The notes under the pieces: model-generated
The model's database searches: none
What the model was told of the DNA's origin: nothing
Seen by the model: only the letters and a program-made list of their open reading frames with translations
NCBI RefSeq assembly: GCF_009017495.1
Contig: NZ_CP044990.1
Location: 2,127,001 to 2,191,000, forward strand
Length of the DNA stretch: 64,000 nucleotides
From: Deinococcus sp. AJ005
GTDB lineage: Bacteria > Deinococcota > Deinococci > Deinococcales > Deinococcaceae
Reading direction: 5' to 3'
Program-made: the position numbers and the translations under genes
Part shown: in pieces, positions 9,765-19,439 of the stretch
Layout of the letters: every line of letters begins with the position of its first letter
How positions within the stretch are numbered: the stretch's first letter is position 1

Positions 9765-10844
9765 TTACTTCAGCTTCCGCACGGCCTCGATCAGCGCGTC
9801 GTTCTCGGCAGGGGTACCGATGCCGACGCGCAGGCAGCCTTCCAGCCCGGTCAGGCGATCCTGGCGGCGGGTCACGATGCCGTGATCGATCAGGTGACGG
9901 TAGGCAACCTCTGCGTCCGGGGTTCGCAGCAAAAAGAAATTGGCGCGGCTGGGCAGGGCCTGACAGGTGGGGTGATCGCCAAGAGCTTCCAGCACCCGCC
10001 CCCGCTCGGCCACCGCTTCCGCAACACGCTCCTGCACGTAGCCGGGATTCTCCAGCGCCACTTCCAGCGCCGACTGAATCAGGATGCTGACGTTGAAGGC
10101 TGGAACCAGTTTCTGAAGCTGCGTCGCCAGATCGGCCCCCGCCAGCGCGTACCCAGCACGCAGCCCGGCCAGCCCCCACGCCTTGGAGAAGGTCCTCAGG
10201 CTCAGGGCATTGGGGTACTGGCGCACCAGATCACGGCAGTCGGTGCCGCTGTACTGGTAATACGCCTCGTCCAGCACCACCACCCATTCTCCGGCAGCGT
10301 CCAGCAGCTCGCGCACGGCGGCCAGATCGTCCACATGCCCCGTAGGCGCGTGCGGCTGAGTGATGTACAGCACGCCGGGGCGCTGGCGCTGGAGTTCGAT
10401 CTTCAGACGGTCCACCGGCATCGAAAAGTCCTCGTTCAGCGGCACCTGCACCAGCCTCGCGCCCAGCATCTTGGCCTCCAGGGTATAGACGCTAAACGTT
10501 GGATCAACCGTCAGCACGGTCTGCTCGATGCCCGCCAGCTCGGTCAGCAACTTGATCAGCACGTTGCTGCCGGGGGTAACCACCACACCGTCCGCGTCCC
10601 AGTCCTCGTACTCGGCGATTCGGGCCGCCAGCGTATCGGCGTGCAGGTCCGGGTAACGGTTCCAGGGCTGGGCCAGCATGCGCTCGGCGGCTCTTTCCTT
10701 CAGCTCTGCCGGAAAGTCATACGGGTTCTCGTTCTGATCGAGCTTGATTGGCACCTGAATGGGAGTGAACGGGTAGGCCGGAACCGCCCGAACAGCGGGC
10801 CGCACACCCACAGGCGCACCTGTGACAGAAGGATTGGAGGTCAT
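9765..10844 (-). CDS. hisC: Histidinol-phosphate aminotransferase
   Basis: 359 residues, PLP enzyme of fold type I (class II aminotransferase). It converts imidazole acetol-phosphate and glutamate to histidinol-phosphate in histidine synthesis. The KLDQNENPYDFP segment, the substrate/PLP region VVTPGSNVLI, VVLDEAYYQYS, and the PLP-lysine motif TFSKAWGLAGLRAGY are present. The ATG at 10844 is preferred over an upstream frame start because the extra residues are not family-like; TAGAAC lies 7 bases before it. It is followed immediately by the Cys-cluster gene. No other his genes are nearby. Confidence 0.9.
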   Translation of the reverse strand: MTSNPSVTGAPVGVRPAVRAVPAYPFTPIQVPIKLDQNENPYDFPAELKERAAERMLAQPWNRYPDLHADTLAARIAEYEDWDADGVVVTPGSNVLIKLLTELAGIEQTVLTVDPTFSVYTLEAKMLGARLVQVPLNEDFSMPVDRLKIELQRQRPGVLYITQPHAPTGHVDDLAAVRELLDAAGEWVVVLDEAYYQYSGTDCRDLVRQYPNALSLRTFSKAWGLAGLRAGYALAGADLATQLQKLVPAFNVSILIQSALEVALENPGYVQERVAEAVAERGRVLEALGDHPTCQALPSRANFFLLRTPDAEVAYRHLIDHGIVTRRQDRLTGLEGCLRVGIGTPAENDALIEAVRKLK

Positions 10845-10967
10845 GTTCCGTGTTCTACCATCCAACCTGTCTTGACGGAGTGGCCCCGTCCACAAGTGCC
10901 AAACGCCCGTTAGGCCGCGTGCTAGGCTGCGGATCAATCGGCGTGTTCACCGCGCCCCCTTTTGCCC

Positions 10968-11555
10968 ATGACTGAAACTGCCAAACCCCGCCGCGCCCAG
11001 ATTCTCGATTCGGCCAGCCGCCTGTTCTCCGAGCGCGGCTATCACGCCACCAGCATGCGCGATCTGGCCGGGGACCTGGGAATGCAGGGCGGCAGCCTGT
11101 ACGCGCATATTTCCGGCAAGGAAGAGTTGCTGATCGAGATCGTGAACGTGGCCTCGCGCCAGTTCGACGAGGCGCTGTTTACCCTGCGCGACACCCAACT
11201 GCCTGCCGACGAGAAGCTGCGCGAGGCGATGCACCGCCACATCCAGGTGGTGGCCGACAACATGGACAGCGCCACCGTGTTCTTTCACGAGTGGAAGCAC
11301 CTGTCCCCGGAAGCCTACGCCCGCGTCACCGGCTGGCGAGACAGCATCGACGCCTTTTACCGTGAACTGATCACGCGCGGCATCTCCGAAGGCACCTTCC
11401 GCGCCGATCTGGACCCGCGCATGACCGCGTATCTGGTGCTGTCCGCCGTCAACTGGGCCTACACCTGGTATCGCCCCGGCGGCCCGCTGACCCCACGCGA
11501 CGTGGCCGACAGTTTTGCCGACATGCTGCTGTGCGGGCTAAGGTCTGAGACATGA
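10968..11555 (+). CDS. TetR-family transcriptional regulator
   Basis: About 195 residues. The N-terminal helix-turn-helix is clear ([34 protein letters not shown]), followed by HISGKEELL, the usual end of the TetR DNA-binding domain. The C-terminal ligand domain resembles the group that senses acyl-CoA or phenylacetyl-CoA in related bacteria (KstR2/FadR-like), but this is an inference from general similarity. ATG 10968 is used; an in-frame TTG lies two codons earlier. It is divergent from hisC and overlaps the next gene by 4 bases. Confidence 0.85.
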   Translation: MTETAKPRRAQILDSASRLFSERGYHATSMRDLAGDLGMQGGSLYAHISGKEELLIEIVNVASRQFDEALFTLRDTQLPADEKLREAMHRHIQVVADNMDSATVFFHEWKHLSPEAYARVTGWRDSIDAFYRELITRGISEGTFRADLDPRMTAYLVLSAVNWAYTWYRPGGPLTPRDVADSFADMLLCGLRSET

Positions 11556-11878
11556 GCCACCCCACCGTCACCGTGCCCATCCGGCAGGCCCTGAAATACG
11601 CGCAGGGCCGCGCCGAGAAATTCGGGCGCACGCAGCAACTGGAAATCGGCGCGGACCTGTTTATCCGCATCGCCCCCGGTGGGCGCAAATTTCTTCTGTT
11701 CTGCCTGGACGACGAGCCGGAGCGCAGCATGGCCGAGTCGATTGCCTCCACGCTGGCCCTGAAAAACCCCGCGTACGGCTGGCACCAGGGCCAGACCCTG
11801 CGCTCCATGACGGTGATCGAGGAAGGCGCTGAGAATGTTCCGGAAAGCGGACCTGGTGAGGAAGAGGACAGCGCGTGA
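11552..11878 (+). CDS. Conserved small protein coupled to the TetR gene
   Basis: 108 residues, starting in an ATGA overlap with the TetR stop. It is a soluble alpha/beta-looking protein ([39 protein letters not shown]) with an acidic C-terminus. I do not recognise a family. Coupling suggests a role linked to the regulator. Confidence 0.55.
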   Translation: MSHPTVTVPIRQALKYAQGRAEKFGRTQQLEIGADLFIRIAPGGRKFLLFCLDDEPERSMAESIASTLALKNPAYGWHQGQTLRSMTVIEEGAENVPESGPGEEEDSA

Positions 11879-11923
11879 ACGTGCTGGTCACTCACCCTCT
11901 GGCAAAGAAAATCTGAAGGCCAG

Positions 11924-13564
11924 TCATGACGGTGAAGTTTCGGTTTGAACGTGACGCGAGGTAAATACCTGGTCACGTCCCGCCTGCTTGACCGCGTACA
12001 GGCGCTGATCGGCCAGGTGCATGGTGGCGTCCAGTTCCCCGGTGGTCGTCTGGGCCACCCCGGCACTGACCGTGACGCTGGGCAGTTCAGATGGAGTGGT
12101 CCTTAACGCCGTGCGCAACGCCTCGCATGTCTGGGCCAGTTCGGACTCGGTTGCCCCCAGCCGCATCACCACGAACTCTTCTCCGCCGTAACGGGCCACC
12201 AGGTCGTCTGGCCAACAGACGGCACGAATCTGCTGGGCGACGTGGGCGATGACCTGATCGCCCTGCGCATGGCCGTAACGATCATTGATACGTTTGAAAT
12301 GATCGATGTCTATCAAGGCAATGGCCAGGGGGCACTGATCAGTGGTTTTTTGCACCATCAACTGGCTCTGCCGAAGGAGATGATGGCGATTGGCCAGACC
12401 TGTCAGAGCATCGGTAATGCCCATCTGATAAATCTGATCGTTGAGCCGCTGAAGCTTCTCATTGGCGATTCGCTGCTGCTGGGCAGATTCGGCAAAAATC
12501 TGAGTGCGGTGGATCACTTCAAACATCTTGAATTGATTTTCGCTTTCTTCCTTGTGGTGTTCCCGGACCCTCTCGGTCAAAAGACGCTGATATTTGAGCG
12601 CCGAATGTAAATTTTCAGTCAATTCATAAGCCCGACTGAGCAGTTCATAAATAATATGGAGCGAACCACCAGCGTTCTCAAGTGCCGATTCCAGAAGAGC
12701 GATGGCTTCATGGGTTTTACCAAGCTTTAAATAAAGCGGCCCACTTATACATGCAAGCTCTTCTTCATAATTGTAGGATTGACTATCCACGGTCTGATTG
12801 GCAGCGATGGCCTTTTTTAATGATGCCAGCTCCCGTTCCGCTGCCATGTAGTTGCCCCGACGCGTGTAAAACTCGACGATATCGCCATGTATATTGACGT
12901 AATGAGATGAAAAATCCAGCTTGTGGCTGTACTGAAGCATCAACTCGAGGTACTTCTGGGCATTCGCATCGTTGTTCTGTTTGAAAGAAACCATCATCAG
13001 ATCGCTATAGAGTGCAGCGGCGAACAGTGTATTGACCGGTGACAGGCCCAGACAGATATCGAGCGCCGCCAGAAAATGGACTTTTGCGCGCTGGGGAGAC
13101 ATTTCAAGGTAAATCACGCCCAGATCATGCCGCGCGATCAAAATCTGCTCCTGATCGCCGAGTTGCTGGGCCAGGCGAAGTTGCTCATCAAAGAGCTGAA
13201 TAGACAGATCGGTTTGATTGAGATAGGAGTACACACAGGCCAGGTTGTTGAGGGCGCGTGCCAGCCAGACATCCGCAGGAAGGCGGCGGCATTCACTGAG
13301 AGCGACAATCATCAACTCGACAGCATTTTCAGAATCACCAAGACGGTAATCGAGGTAGCCAAGCACGATCTGAGCCTGGATGAGTTCGGCCAGCTCCGCA
13401 CGCTGCTCCTGCGCCCCGAGAACATCCTGCACGACTTGCCGCGCAGTTTGCGGCTGGGTATCACGCAGTTGCCAAGCCCTTTCCAGCGCTGAAGTCGAAC
13501 TGGACGGCTTCTGCCCAGGCGGAGAGGCGGGGGCAGGAGTGAAGTGCGGAGGATCACTGGTCAT
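11924..13564 (-). CDS. TPR-repeat diguanylate cyclase (GGDEF)
   Basis: 546 residues. Residues about 25-340 are tetratricopeptide-like helical repeats, a likely protein-sensing module. A coiled-coil segment (HHKEESENQFKMFEVIHRTQIFAESAQQQRIANEKLQ, about 345-385) links to a C-terminal GGDEF domain with DALTGLANRHHL and the active-site motif GGEEF at 460-464, so cyclic di-GMP synthesis is likely. The RxxD inhibitory site expected five residues before GGEEF is absent (the region reads PDDLVARYGGEEF), so product feedback may be missing. There is no signal peptide or membrane segment. GC is lower than in the surroundings. A GGAG site lies about 9 bases before the ATG. Confidence 0.88.
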   Translation of the reverse strand: MTSDPPHFTPAPASPPGQKPSSSTSALERAWQLRDTQPQTARQVVQDVLGAQEQRAELAELIQAQIVLGYLDYRLGDSENAVELMIVALSECRRLPADVWLARALNNLACVYSYLNQTDLSIQLFDEQLRLAQQLGDQEQILIARHDLGVIYLEMSPQRAKVHFLAALDICLGLSPVNTLFAAALYSDLMMVSFKQNNDANAQKYLELMLQYSHKLDFSSHYVNIHGDIVEFYTRRGNYMAAERELASLKKAIAANQTVDSQSYNYEEELACISGPLYLKLGKTHEAIALLESALENAGGSLHIIYELLSRAYELTENLHSALKYQRLLTERVREHHKEESENQFKMFEVIHRTQIFAESAQQQRIANEKLQRLNDQIYQMGITDALTGLANRHHLLRQSQLMVQKTTDQCPLAIALIDIDHFKRINDRYGHAQGDQVIAHVAQQIRAVCWPDDLVARYGGEEFVVMRLGATESELAQTCEALRTALRTTPSELPSVTVSAGVAQTTTGELDATMHLADQRLYAVKQAGRDQVFTSRHVQTETSPS

Positions 13565-13628
13565 GAGAAGCTCTCCAGGAAAACAAGAGAAGAAAGGGAC
13601 TAAACTCTGCTGACTGATCAGCAGCTAA

Positions 13629-13665
13629 ATTTCCAGCATTAAACCTGGATTTCTAGCATTAAACC
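13629..13665. repeat. Two 17-bp direct repeats, 20-bp period
   Basis: ATTTCCAGCATTAAACC (13629-13645) and ATTTCTAGCATTAAACC (13649-13665) differ at one base. They lie in the 246-bp AT-richer gap upstream of the GGDEF gene and downstream of uppP, so they could be paired regulator sites. Confidence 0.6.
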
Positions 13666-13810
13666 ATGAATCGGCGATATCAGGAAATACATTTCCGAGA
13701 CTCTGAAGCCTTCTAGAGAAGAAATCACCGAATTTTTCATCGACACATCAGATTCCTGGCTTTTCACTGGCTCTCTCACCCTGAGCAATGAAGGTGACCG
13801 ATCAGTTTTG

Positions 13811-14647
<837 letters not shown>

Positions 14648-14656
14648 ACCGGGCAG

Positions 14657-14662
14657 AGTGTA
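14657..14662 (-). promoter_or_regulatory. Short-leader -10 element for uppP
   Basis: On the reverse strand TACACT ends 9 bases before the uppP ATG at 14647. Confidence 0.4.
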
Positions 14663-14700
14663 ATGCTTCTCACGCGGGAGGGGGAGTCCACCGAAAGGTG

Positions 14701-14706
14701 CAGACT
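14701..14706 (+). promoter_or_regulatory. Probable leaderless -10 element for the APH-type kinase
   Basis: CAGACT ends 6 bases before the GTG at 14713, the spacing seen for other leaderless genes here. Confidence 0.4.
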
Positions 14707-14712
14707 GACAGG

Positions 14713-15510
14713 GTGACCTTCGAGCCGTATCTGAAGCCCTGGAATCTGGAGCCGGACGGCCTGAGTATTCACACCAACAGCAGCGACCTGTTGCCCGTGC
14801 GGCGCGCAGGACAGGCGGCCATGCTCAAGCTGGCCCGCAGCGACGAGGAACGCCGGGGCAACGAATTGATGGTCTGGTGGAATGGCAGAGGCGCAGCGCA
14901 GGTGTATGAACATGACGGCGCGGCCCTGCTGATGGAGCGGCTGGAAGTCACGCCCTCGCTGACGGAAATGGTCAGGGGTGGGCAGGACGACGAGGCGACG
15001 CGAATCCTTTGCCGGGCGGCGGCGCAACTGCCCCGCTCTCAGCCCCGGCCCGAGCTGCCCACGCTCCGGCGCTGGTTTCAGGGATTGGAGAAAATGGCCC
15101 CCAACGCGGGAGAAATTTTCACTCTCACCCTGAAAACGGCCCAGGAACTGCTGGACTCGCCGCAGGACACAGGCGTGCTGCACGGCGACATCCACCACGG
15201 CAACCTGCTGTCCACTGCCGAAGGGGGCTGGCGGTTCATCGATCCCAAGGGCCTGATCGGAGAGCGCGGTTTTGACTACGCCAACATACTGTGCAATCCC
15301 GATCTGGACACGGCCACCGCTCCGGGACGACTGGCACGGCAGGCCCGCATCATTTCCGAGACGGCGGGGCTGGACTACACCCGGCTGCTGCGCTGGGCGC
15401 TGGCCTACGCGGGCCTTTCTGCCGCATGGCATCTGGAGGACGGCGACGATGAAATGGCCGCGAAGACGCTAGATGTGGCGCAAATTGCGGTGACGGAACT
15501 GGACAAATGA
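14713..15510 (+). CDS. Aminoglycoside/hydroxyurea phosphotransferase family kinase, APH(6)-like
   Basis: 265 residues. Kinase signatures of the streptomycin 6-kinase group are present: the catalytic loop VLHGDIHHGNLL and the metal-binding FIDPKGLIGERGFDYANILCNPD. The N-terminal lobe has the lysine-containing AAMLKLARSDEERRGNE, likely the ATP-lysine segment. The family includes both drug-modifying enzymes and small-metabolite kinases; nothing here shows a resistance role, and the gene sits in plain chromosomal context. The GTG start at 14713 follows CAGACT by 6 bases; a longer frame from 14629 has unlikely N-terminal residues. Confidence 0.8.
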   Translation: MTFEPYLKPWNLEPDGLSIHTNSSDLLPVRRAGQAAMLKLARSDEERRGNELMVWWNGRGAAQVYEHDGAALLMERLEVTPSLTEMVRGGQDDEATRILCRAAAQLPRSQPRPELPTLRRWFQGLEKMAPNAGEIFTLTLKTAQELLDSPQDTGVLHGDIHHGNLLSTAEGGWRFIDPKGLIGERGFDYANILCNPDLDTATAPGRLARQARIISETAGLDYTRLLRWALAYAGLSAAWHLEDGDDEMAAKTLDVAQIAVTELDK

Positions 15511-15566
15511 ACGGGCGCATAAAGCCTTTTTGTCCGAAGCTGCATGCGGCGGGACAGGGGGCACGT

Positions 15567-15572
15567 TAGGCT
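15567..15572 (+). promoter_or_regulatory. Leaderless -10 element for a small hydrophilic protein
   Basis: TAGGCT ends 7 bases before the ATG at 15580. Confidence 0.5.
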
Positions 15573-15579
15573 GGTCGGC

Positions 15580-15783
15580 ATGACTTCCGACGACAGGAAT
15601 CCTGACCCCAAGGCCACAGGCGGACAGCGCGGCGAGATCGTGCAGAGTACCGTGCCGGAGGCGCACCCGGACGTGATCGATATTCCCGCAGGCGATCCAC
15701 AGAACCAGACGCCCACCGACGAGTCGGGCAAGTTGCAGCAGGAAATGACGCGCGGCATCATCCCGGACAACGAGGACGGCTGA
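15580..15783 (+). CDS. Small hydrophilic protein of unknown function
   Basis: 67 residues, very rich in Asp, Pro, Gly, Gln and Thr with almost no hydrophobic core (MTSDDRNPDPKATGG...), so it is probably disordered. No family is recognised. The well-placed TAGGCT element and absence of a competing gene support it being real. A similar-looking short hydrophilic protein lies at 32963-33235. Confidence 0.6.
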   Translation: MTSDDRNPDPKATGGQRGEIVQSTVPEAHPDVIDIPAGDPQNQTPTDESGKLQQEMTRGIIPDNEDG

Positions 15784-15844
15784 CCAGCGTCTCTGGGTCA
15801 CAGTCACCTGATTCGCTCCGATGGCGACCCCCTCTCCTCTCGGC

Positions 15845-15850
15845 TATGCT
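15845..15850 (+). promoter_or_regulatory. Leaderless -10 element for the quinone oxidoreductase gene
   Basis: TATGCT ends 7 bases before the ATG at 15858; no ribosome binding site. Confidence 0.55.
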
Positions 15851-15857
15851 GCCCCCC

Positions 15858-16847
<990 letters not shown>

Positions 16848-16879
16848 GCAGACCCCCCACAATCCGCTGCCCTGATACC

Positions 16880-16905
16880 CCCCTCCCACTGTGGAGAGGG
16901 GTTTT
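16880..16905. terminator. Terminator between convergent genes
   Basis: CCCCTC and GAGGGG form the outer stem of a C-rich hairpin followed by TTTT on the + strand. It can end the oxidoreductase transcript and lies just past the ispE stop. Confidence 0.55.
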
Positions 16906-16925
16906 CACTCTCTACATAACCTGCT

Positions 16926-17795
16926 CTACAGAGTCTGGGTCGCTTGAACCCACCAGTCCGGGTGGGCCAGGGCGATGGCCTTCGCGGCATCGTAGGCCGC
17001 GTCGTCGCTGGGGGCCAGGGCAAAGCAGGTGCTGCCCGAACCGCTCATCAGGGGCGAACGCAGGCCCGCACGCGCCAGCGCGGCCAGCGCCTCACGAACG
17101 GGGGCGTGGCGGGCGCTGACGCTATCTTGCAGGGCATTGGGATACGGCACCTCCCCTCCGCCGCCCAGCGCCGCCAGGATCGCGTTCACGTCCAGGGCAG
17201 GGGTAAACGCCTCCTCGTCGTCCAGCCACATGTAGGCGTCGCGGGCGCTGACCTCTACCCCCGGATTGACCAGCACCAGCGAAGTGCGCGGCACCGGCAC
17301 CGGCATCAGCACCTCGCCGATGCCCTCCGCGACGGCGGCCTGCCCCAGCAGGAAGAACGGCACGTCCGCGCCCAGACCCAGCGCCAGTTCAGGCAGGGAC
17401 ACGGATGAGGGATACAGGCGGGCCAGGGCCATTAACGTGGTGGCCGCGTCGCTGCTGCCGCCGCCCAGACCGGAAGCCAGCGGCAGGCGCTTGTGCAGCG
17501 TGATCGCCGCGCCCTGCGTCACTCCCGCCGCGTCCAGATACGCGCGGGCGGCGCGGTAGACCAGATTGCGACTGTCGGCGGGCAGGTACGCGCTCCGCCC
17601 CTCGACCCACTGCACCTCCAGGGTCAGGGTGTCTGCCGGGCCGATCTCCAGATCGTCGCCCACCGCCAGCGGAACCATCAGCGTATGCAGCTCGTGGTAG
17701 CCGTCGGTGCGCTGGGAACGCACGCTGAGGCCAAAGTTGACCTTGGCCGGGGCCAGATAGGTTCTGGAGGTCAGGGCAGGGGGGCTGAGGGTCAC
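16926..17795 (-). CDS. ispE: 4-diphosphocytidyl-2-C-methyl-D-erythritol kinase
   Basis: About 289 residues, GHMP kinase. It phosphorylates CDP-methylerythritol in the non-mevalonate isoprenoid pathway. Motif 1 (APAKVNFGLSV), the ATP-binding motif 2 (LPLASGLGGGSSDAATTL) and motif 3 (SPLMSGSGSTCFAL) are all present. The start is placed at the GTG at 17795, which follows AATGCT by 7 bases; an ATG four codons upstream (17807) is the alternative. It follows ispD on the same strand after 77 bases, so two consecutive-pathway enzymes (IspD makes the substrate of IspE) are neighbours. Confidence 0.9.
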   Translation of the reverse strand: MTLSPPALTSRTYLAPAKVNFGLSVRSQRTDGYHELHTLMVPLAVGDDLEIGPADTLTLEVQWVEGRSAYLPADSRNLVYRAARAYLDAAGVTQGAAITLHKRLPLASGLGGGSSDAATTLMALARLYPSSVSLPELALGLGADVPFFLLGQAAVAEGIGEVLMPVPVPRTSLVLVNPGVEVSARDAYMWLDDEEAFTPALDVNAILAALGGGGEVPYPNALQDSVSARHAPVREALAALARAGLRSPLMSGSGSTCFALAPSDDAAYDAAKAIALAHPDWWVQATQTL

Positions 17796-17872
17796 ACCCC
17801 CCAGCATTCCATACAGGGGCGGGGGGCAGGCCAGAAAAACCGGACAGTGATCACGCTCAGACCTTTAGACTC

Positions 17873-18580
17873 TCAGCTTCCCGCGTCCCAGACCGGGGCC
17901 AGCGCCTGGGCCAGTGCCAGATCGCCGGGGGTGGTGACCTTGAACAGCCGGGCGTCGCCGGGGACCAGCCGCACCTGCCCGCCCTGCCGCGCGATCAGGC
18001 CGGCGTCGTCGGTGGCGGCGTGGCCGTCTGCCGCCGCCGCCTCGTGTGCCGCCAGCAGCAACTCGCGGCGAAAGCCCTGCGGCGTCTGCACGGCCCACAG
18101 CCCTTCGCGGAAGATAGACGCGCCCCACATCCCGCCTTCCCCCGCCCGCACCAGCGTGTCGGCCACGGGCAGGGCCACCGTTGCCGCACCAGTTTCGGCC
18201 ACCGCTTCCAGCAGGGCGTAAATGATATCGGCGGGCAAGAATGGCCGGGCGGCGTCGTGAATCAGCACGGTGTCGGCCACCGTCGCACGCAACAGGCGGC
18301 GCACGCTGTCCTGGCGGGTCTGACCGCCGACGATGGCGCGGGCATTGATGCCAGATGGCAGCTCCATGCCGTCCGGCAGGGCCACCAGAACCTCGTCCAC
18401 ATGCGGAGCCAGGGCGGCGACGCTGCGGGACAGTAGGGACAGGCCACCCACCGTCACGAACGCCTTGTGACCCAGACCCAGGCGGGTGCCACTTCCGGCG
18501 GCGGGAATCAGGGCCGCCGTGGTGCCGGACAGCAGACAGGCGTTACTCAAGCCTCCGCCCTGTTCATGGTTCTTCGTCAC
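17873..18580 (-). CDS. ispD: 2-C-methyl-D-erythritol 4-phosphate cytidylyltransferase
   Basis: Up to 235 residues. It joins CTP and methylerythritol phosphate. The nucleotide-binding motif ALIPAAGSGTRLGLGHKAF, the VLIHDAARPFLP segment, the TPQGFRRELL segment and TDDAGLI are diagnostic. The start is uncertain: the GTG at 18580 overlaps the ubiX 3' end by 17 bases, and a TTG at 18550 is an alternative, with the conserved part beginning soon after. The overlap suggests co-transcription with ubiX upstream and ispE downstream. Confidence 0.9.
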   Translation of the reverse strand: MTKNHEQGGGLSNACLLSGTTAALIPAAGSGTRLGLGHKAFVTVGGLSLLSRSVAALAPHVDEVLVALPDGMELPSGINARAIVGGQTRQDSVRRLLRATVADTVLIHDAARPFLPADIIYALLEAVAETGAATVALPVADTLVRAGEGGMWGASIFREGLWAVQTPQGFRRELLLAAHEAAAADGHAATDDAGLIARQGGQVRLVPGDARLFKVTTPGDLALAQALAPVWDAGS

Positions 18581-19142
18581 GCCAGCGTTTGAAGCCGGGG
18601 GCGTTCAGGCCGAACTGGTCCAGCACGCGGGCCGTTACGAAATGAAGCAGCTCGTCCACATCCTTTGGCGAGTGGTAGAAGCCGGGGCTGGCGGTCATGA
18701 CGGTGGCCCCGGCGTCGTGGGCAGCCAGCATGTTTTGCAGCGTGGGCCGGGGCAGCGGGTCCTCACGCAGCACCAGCACCAGGGGGCGGCGTTCCTTGAG
18801 GGTCACATGCGCGGCGCGCGACAGCAGGTTGTCGGCAAAGCCGTGCGCGATCTTGGCCAGGGTTCCGGCGCTGCACGGAATGACCAGCATCCCGTCGGTG
18901 CGGTAGGAACCGCTGGCGACGCTGGCGGCCAGATCACGGTCCTCGTGGACGTGGGTGGCGTACTGCGTCAGATCGGCCAGTTGGGGGCCGCCCTCGGCGC
19001 TCATCACGCGCTTTGCGCCGCTGCTGACCACCAGATGCGTCTCGATGTTCTGCCCGTCCTGCTTCAGTCCGTGCAGCGCCCGCAGCACATCCACCGCGTA
19101 GGGGATGCCGCTGCCCCCGGACACGCCCACCACCAGCCTCAA
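18564..19142 (-). CDS. ubiX: Flavin prenyltransferase UbiX
   Basis: 192 residues. UbiX attaches a dimethylallyl group to FMN, making the prenylated flavin cofactor of UbiD-type decarboxylases. The N-terminus VVGVSGGSGIPYAVDVL, the RTDGMLVIPCSAGTLAKIA segment, LVLVLREDP and ASPGFYHSP are typical. The TTG at 19142 is chosen over an in-frame TTG at 19193 because it gives the standard N-terminus and has a GGGGAGGGG site about 5 bases upstream. It overlaps the stop of a 15-codon leaderless ORF. Dimethylallyl phosphate comes from the isoprenoid pathway, so grouping with ispD/ispE makes sense. No ubiD is in view. Confidence 0.9.
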   Translation of the reverse strand: MRLVVGVSGGSGIPYAVDVLRALHGLKQDGQNIETHLVVSSGAKRVMSAEGGPQLADLTQYATHVHEDRDLAASVASGSYRTDGMLVIPCSAGTLAKIAHGFADNLLSRAAHVTLKERRPLVLVLREDPLPRPTLQNMLAAHDAGATVMTASPGFYHSPKDVDELLHFVTARVLDQFGLNAPGFKRWRDEEP

Positions 19143-19186
19143 GCACCCCTCCCCAGGATGCACCGTCTTAAATGGTTTGCTCTCAT
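19139..19186 (-). CDS. 15-codon leaderless upstream ORF coupled to ubiX
   Basis: An ATG at 19186 begins the peptide MRANHLRRCILGRGA, whose TGA stop (19141-19139) overlaps the ubiX TTG start as TTGA. A TACCCT -10 element ends 7 bases before the ATG, exactly the spacing of other leaderless genes in this window. The peptide contains the ubiX ribosome binding site in its last codons, so translating it would clear or deliver ribosomes to the ubiX start. It may be a leader peptide or only a coupling device. Expression is inferred, not shown. Confidence 0.45.
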   Translation of the reverse strand: MRANHLRRCILGRGA

Positions 19187-19193
19187 GGGGCAA

Positions 19194-19199
19194 AGGGTA
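19194..19199 (-). promoter_or_regulatory. Leaderless -10 element for the ubiX upstream ORF
   Basis: TACCCT on the reverse strand, 7 bases before the ATG at 19186. Confidence 0.5.
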
Positions 19200-19439
19200 G
19201 CAGGCAGCGTGGGCCGCGCCCGCATCCCACCGCTCTTTCTGACGCTGGAGAACTGCTGATCCGGCCAGGGATTGATGGGAAATATTGAATCCCTCACAAC
19301 ATCTCCAGCTTTTTTAAGACAGTCACACCTTTATGTAAATACTTCACTCCTTGGCTGCTGATCCTGTCAGACCGCTCTGCGTAGGTTGGGCGCAGTTGCC
19401 CGCGAGACCGGAGAAAGACCACCGCAACCGAGGAGTCCC

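Noticed and set aside
9763..10179. Long N-terminal extension of the Cys-cluster protein
   Set aside because: It lies inside hisC in another frame on the same strand and reads as low-complexity Gly/Ala/Arg/Ser. The real protein starts at the GTG after the hisC stop.
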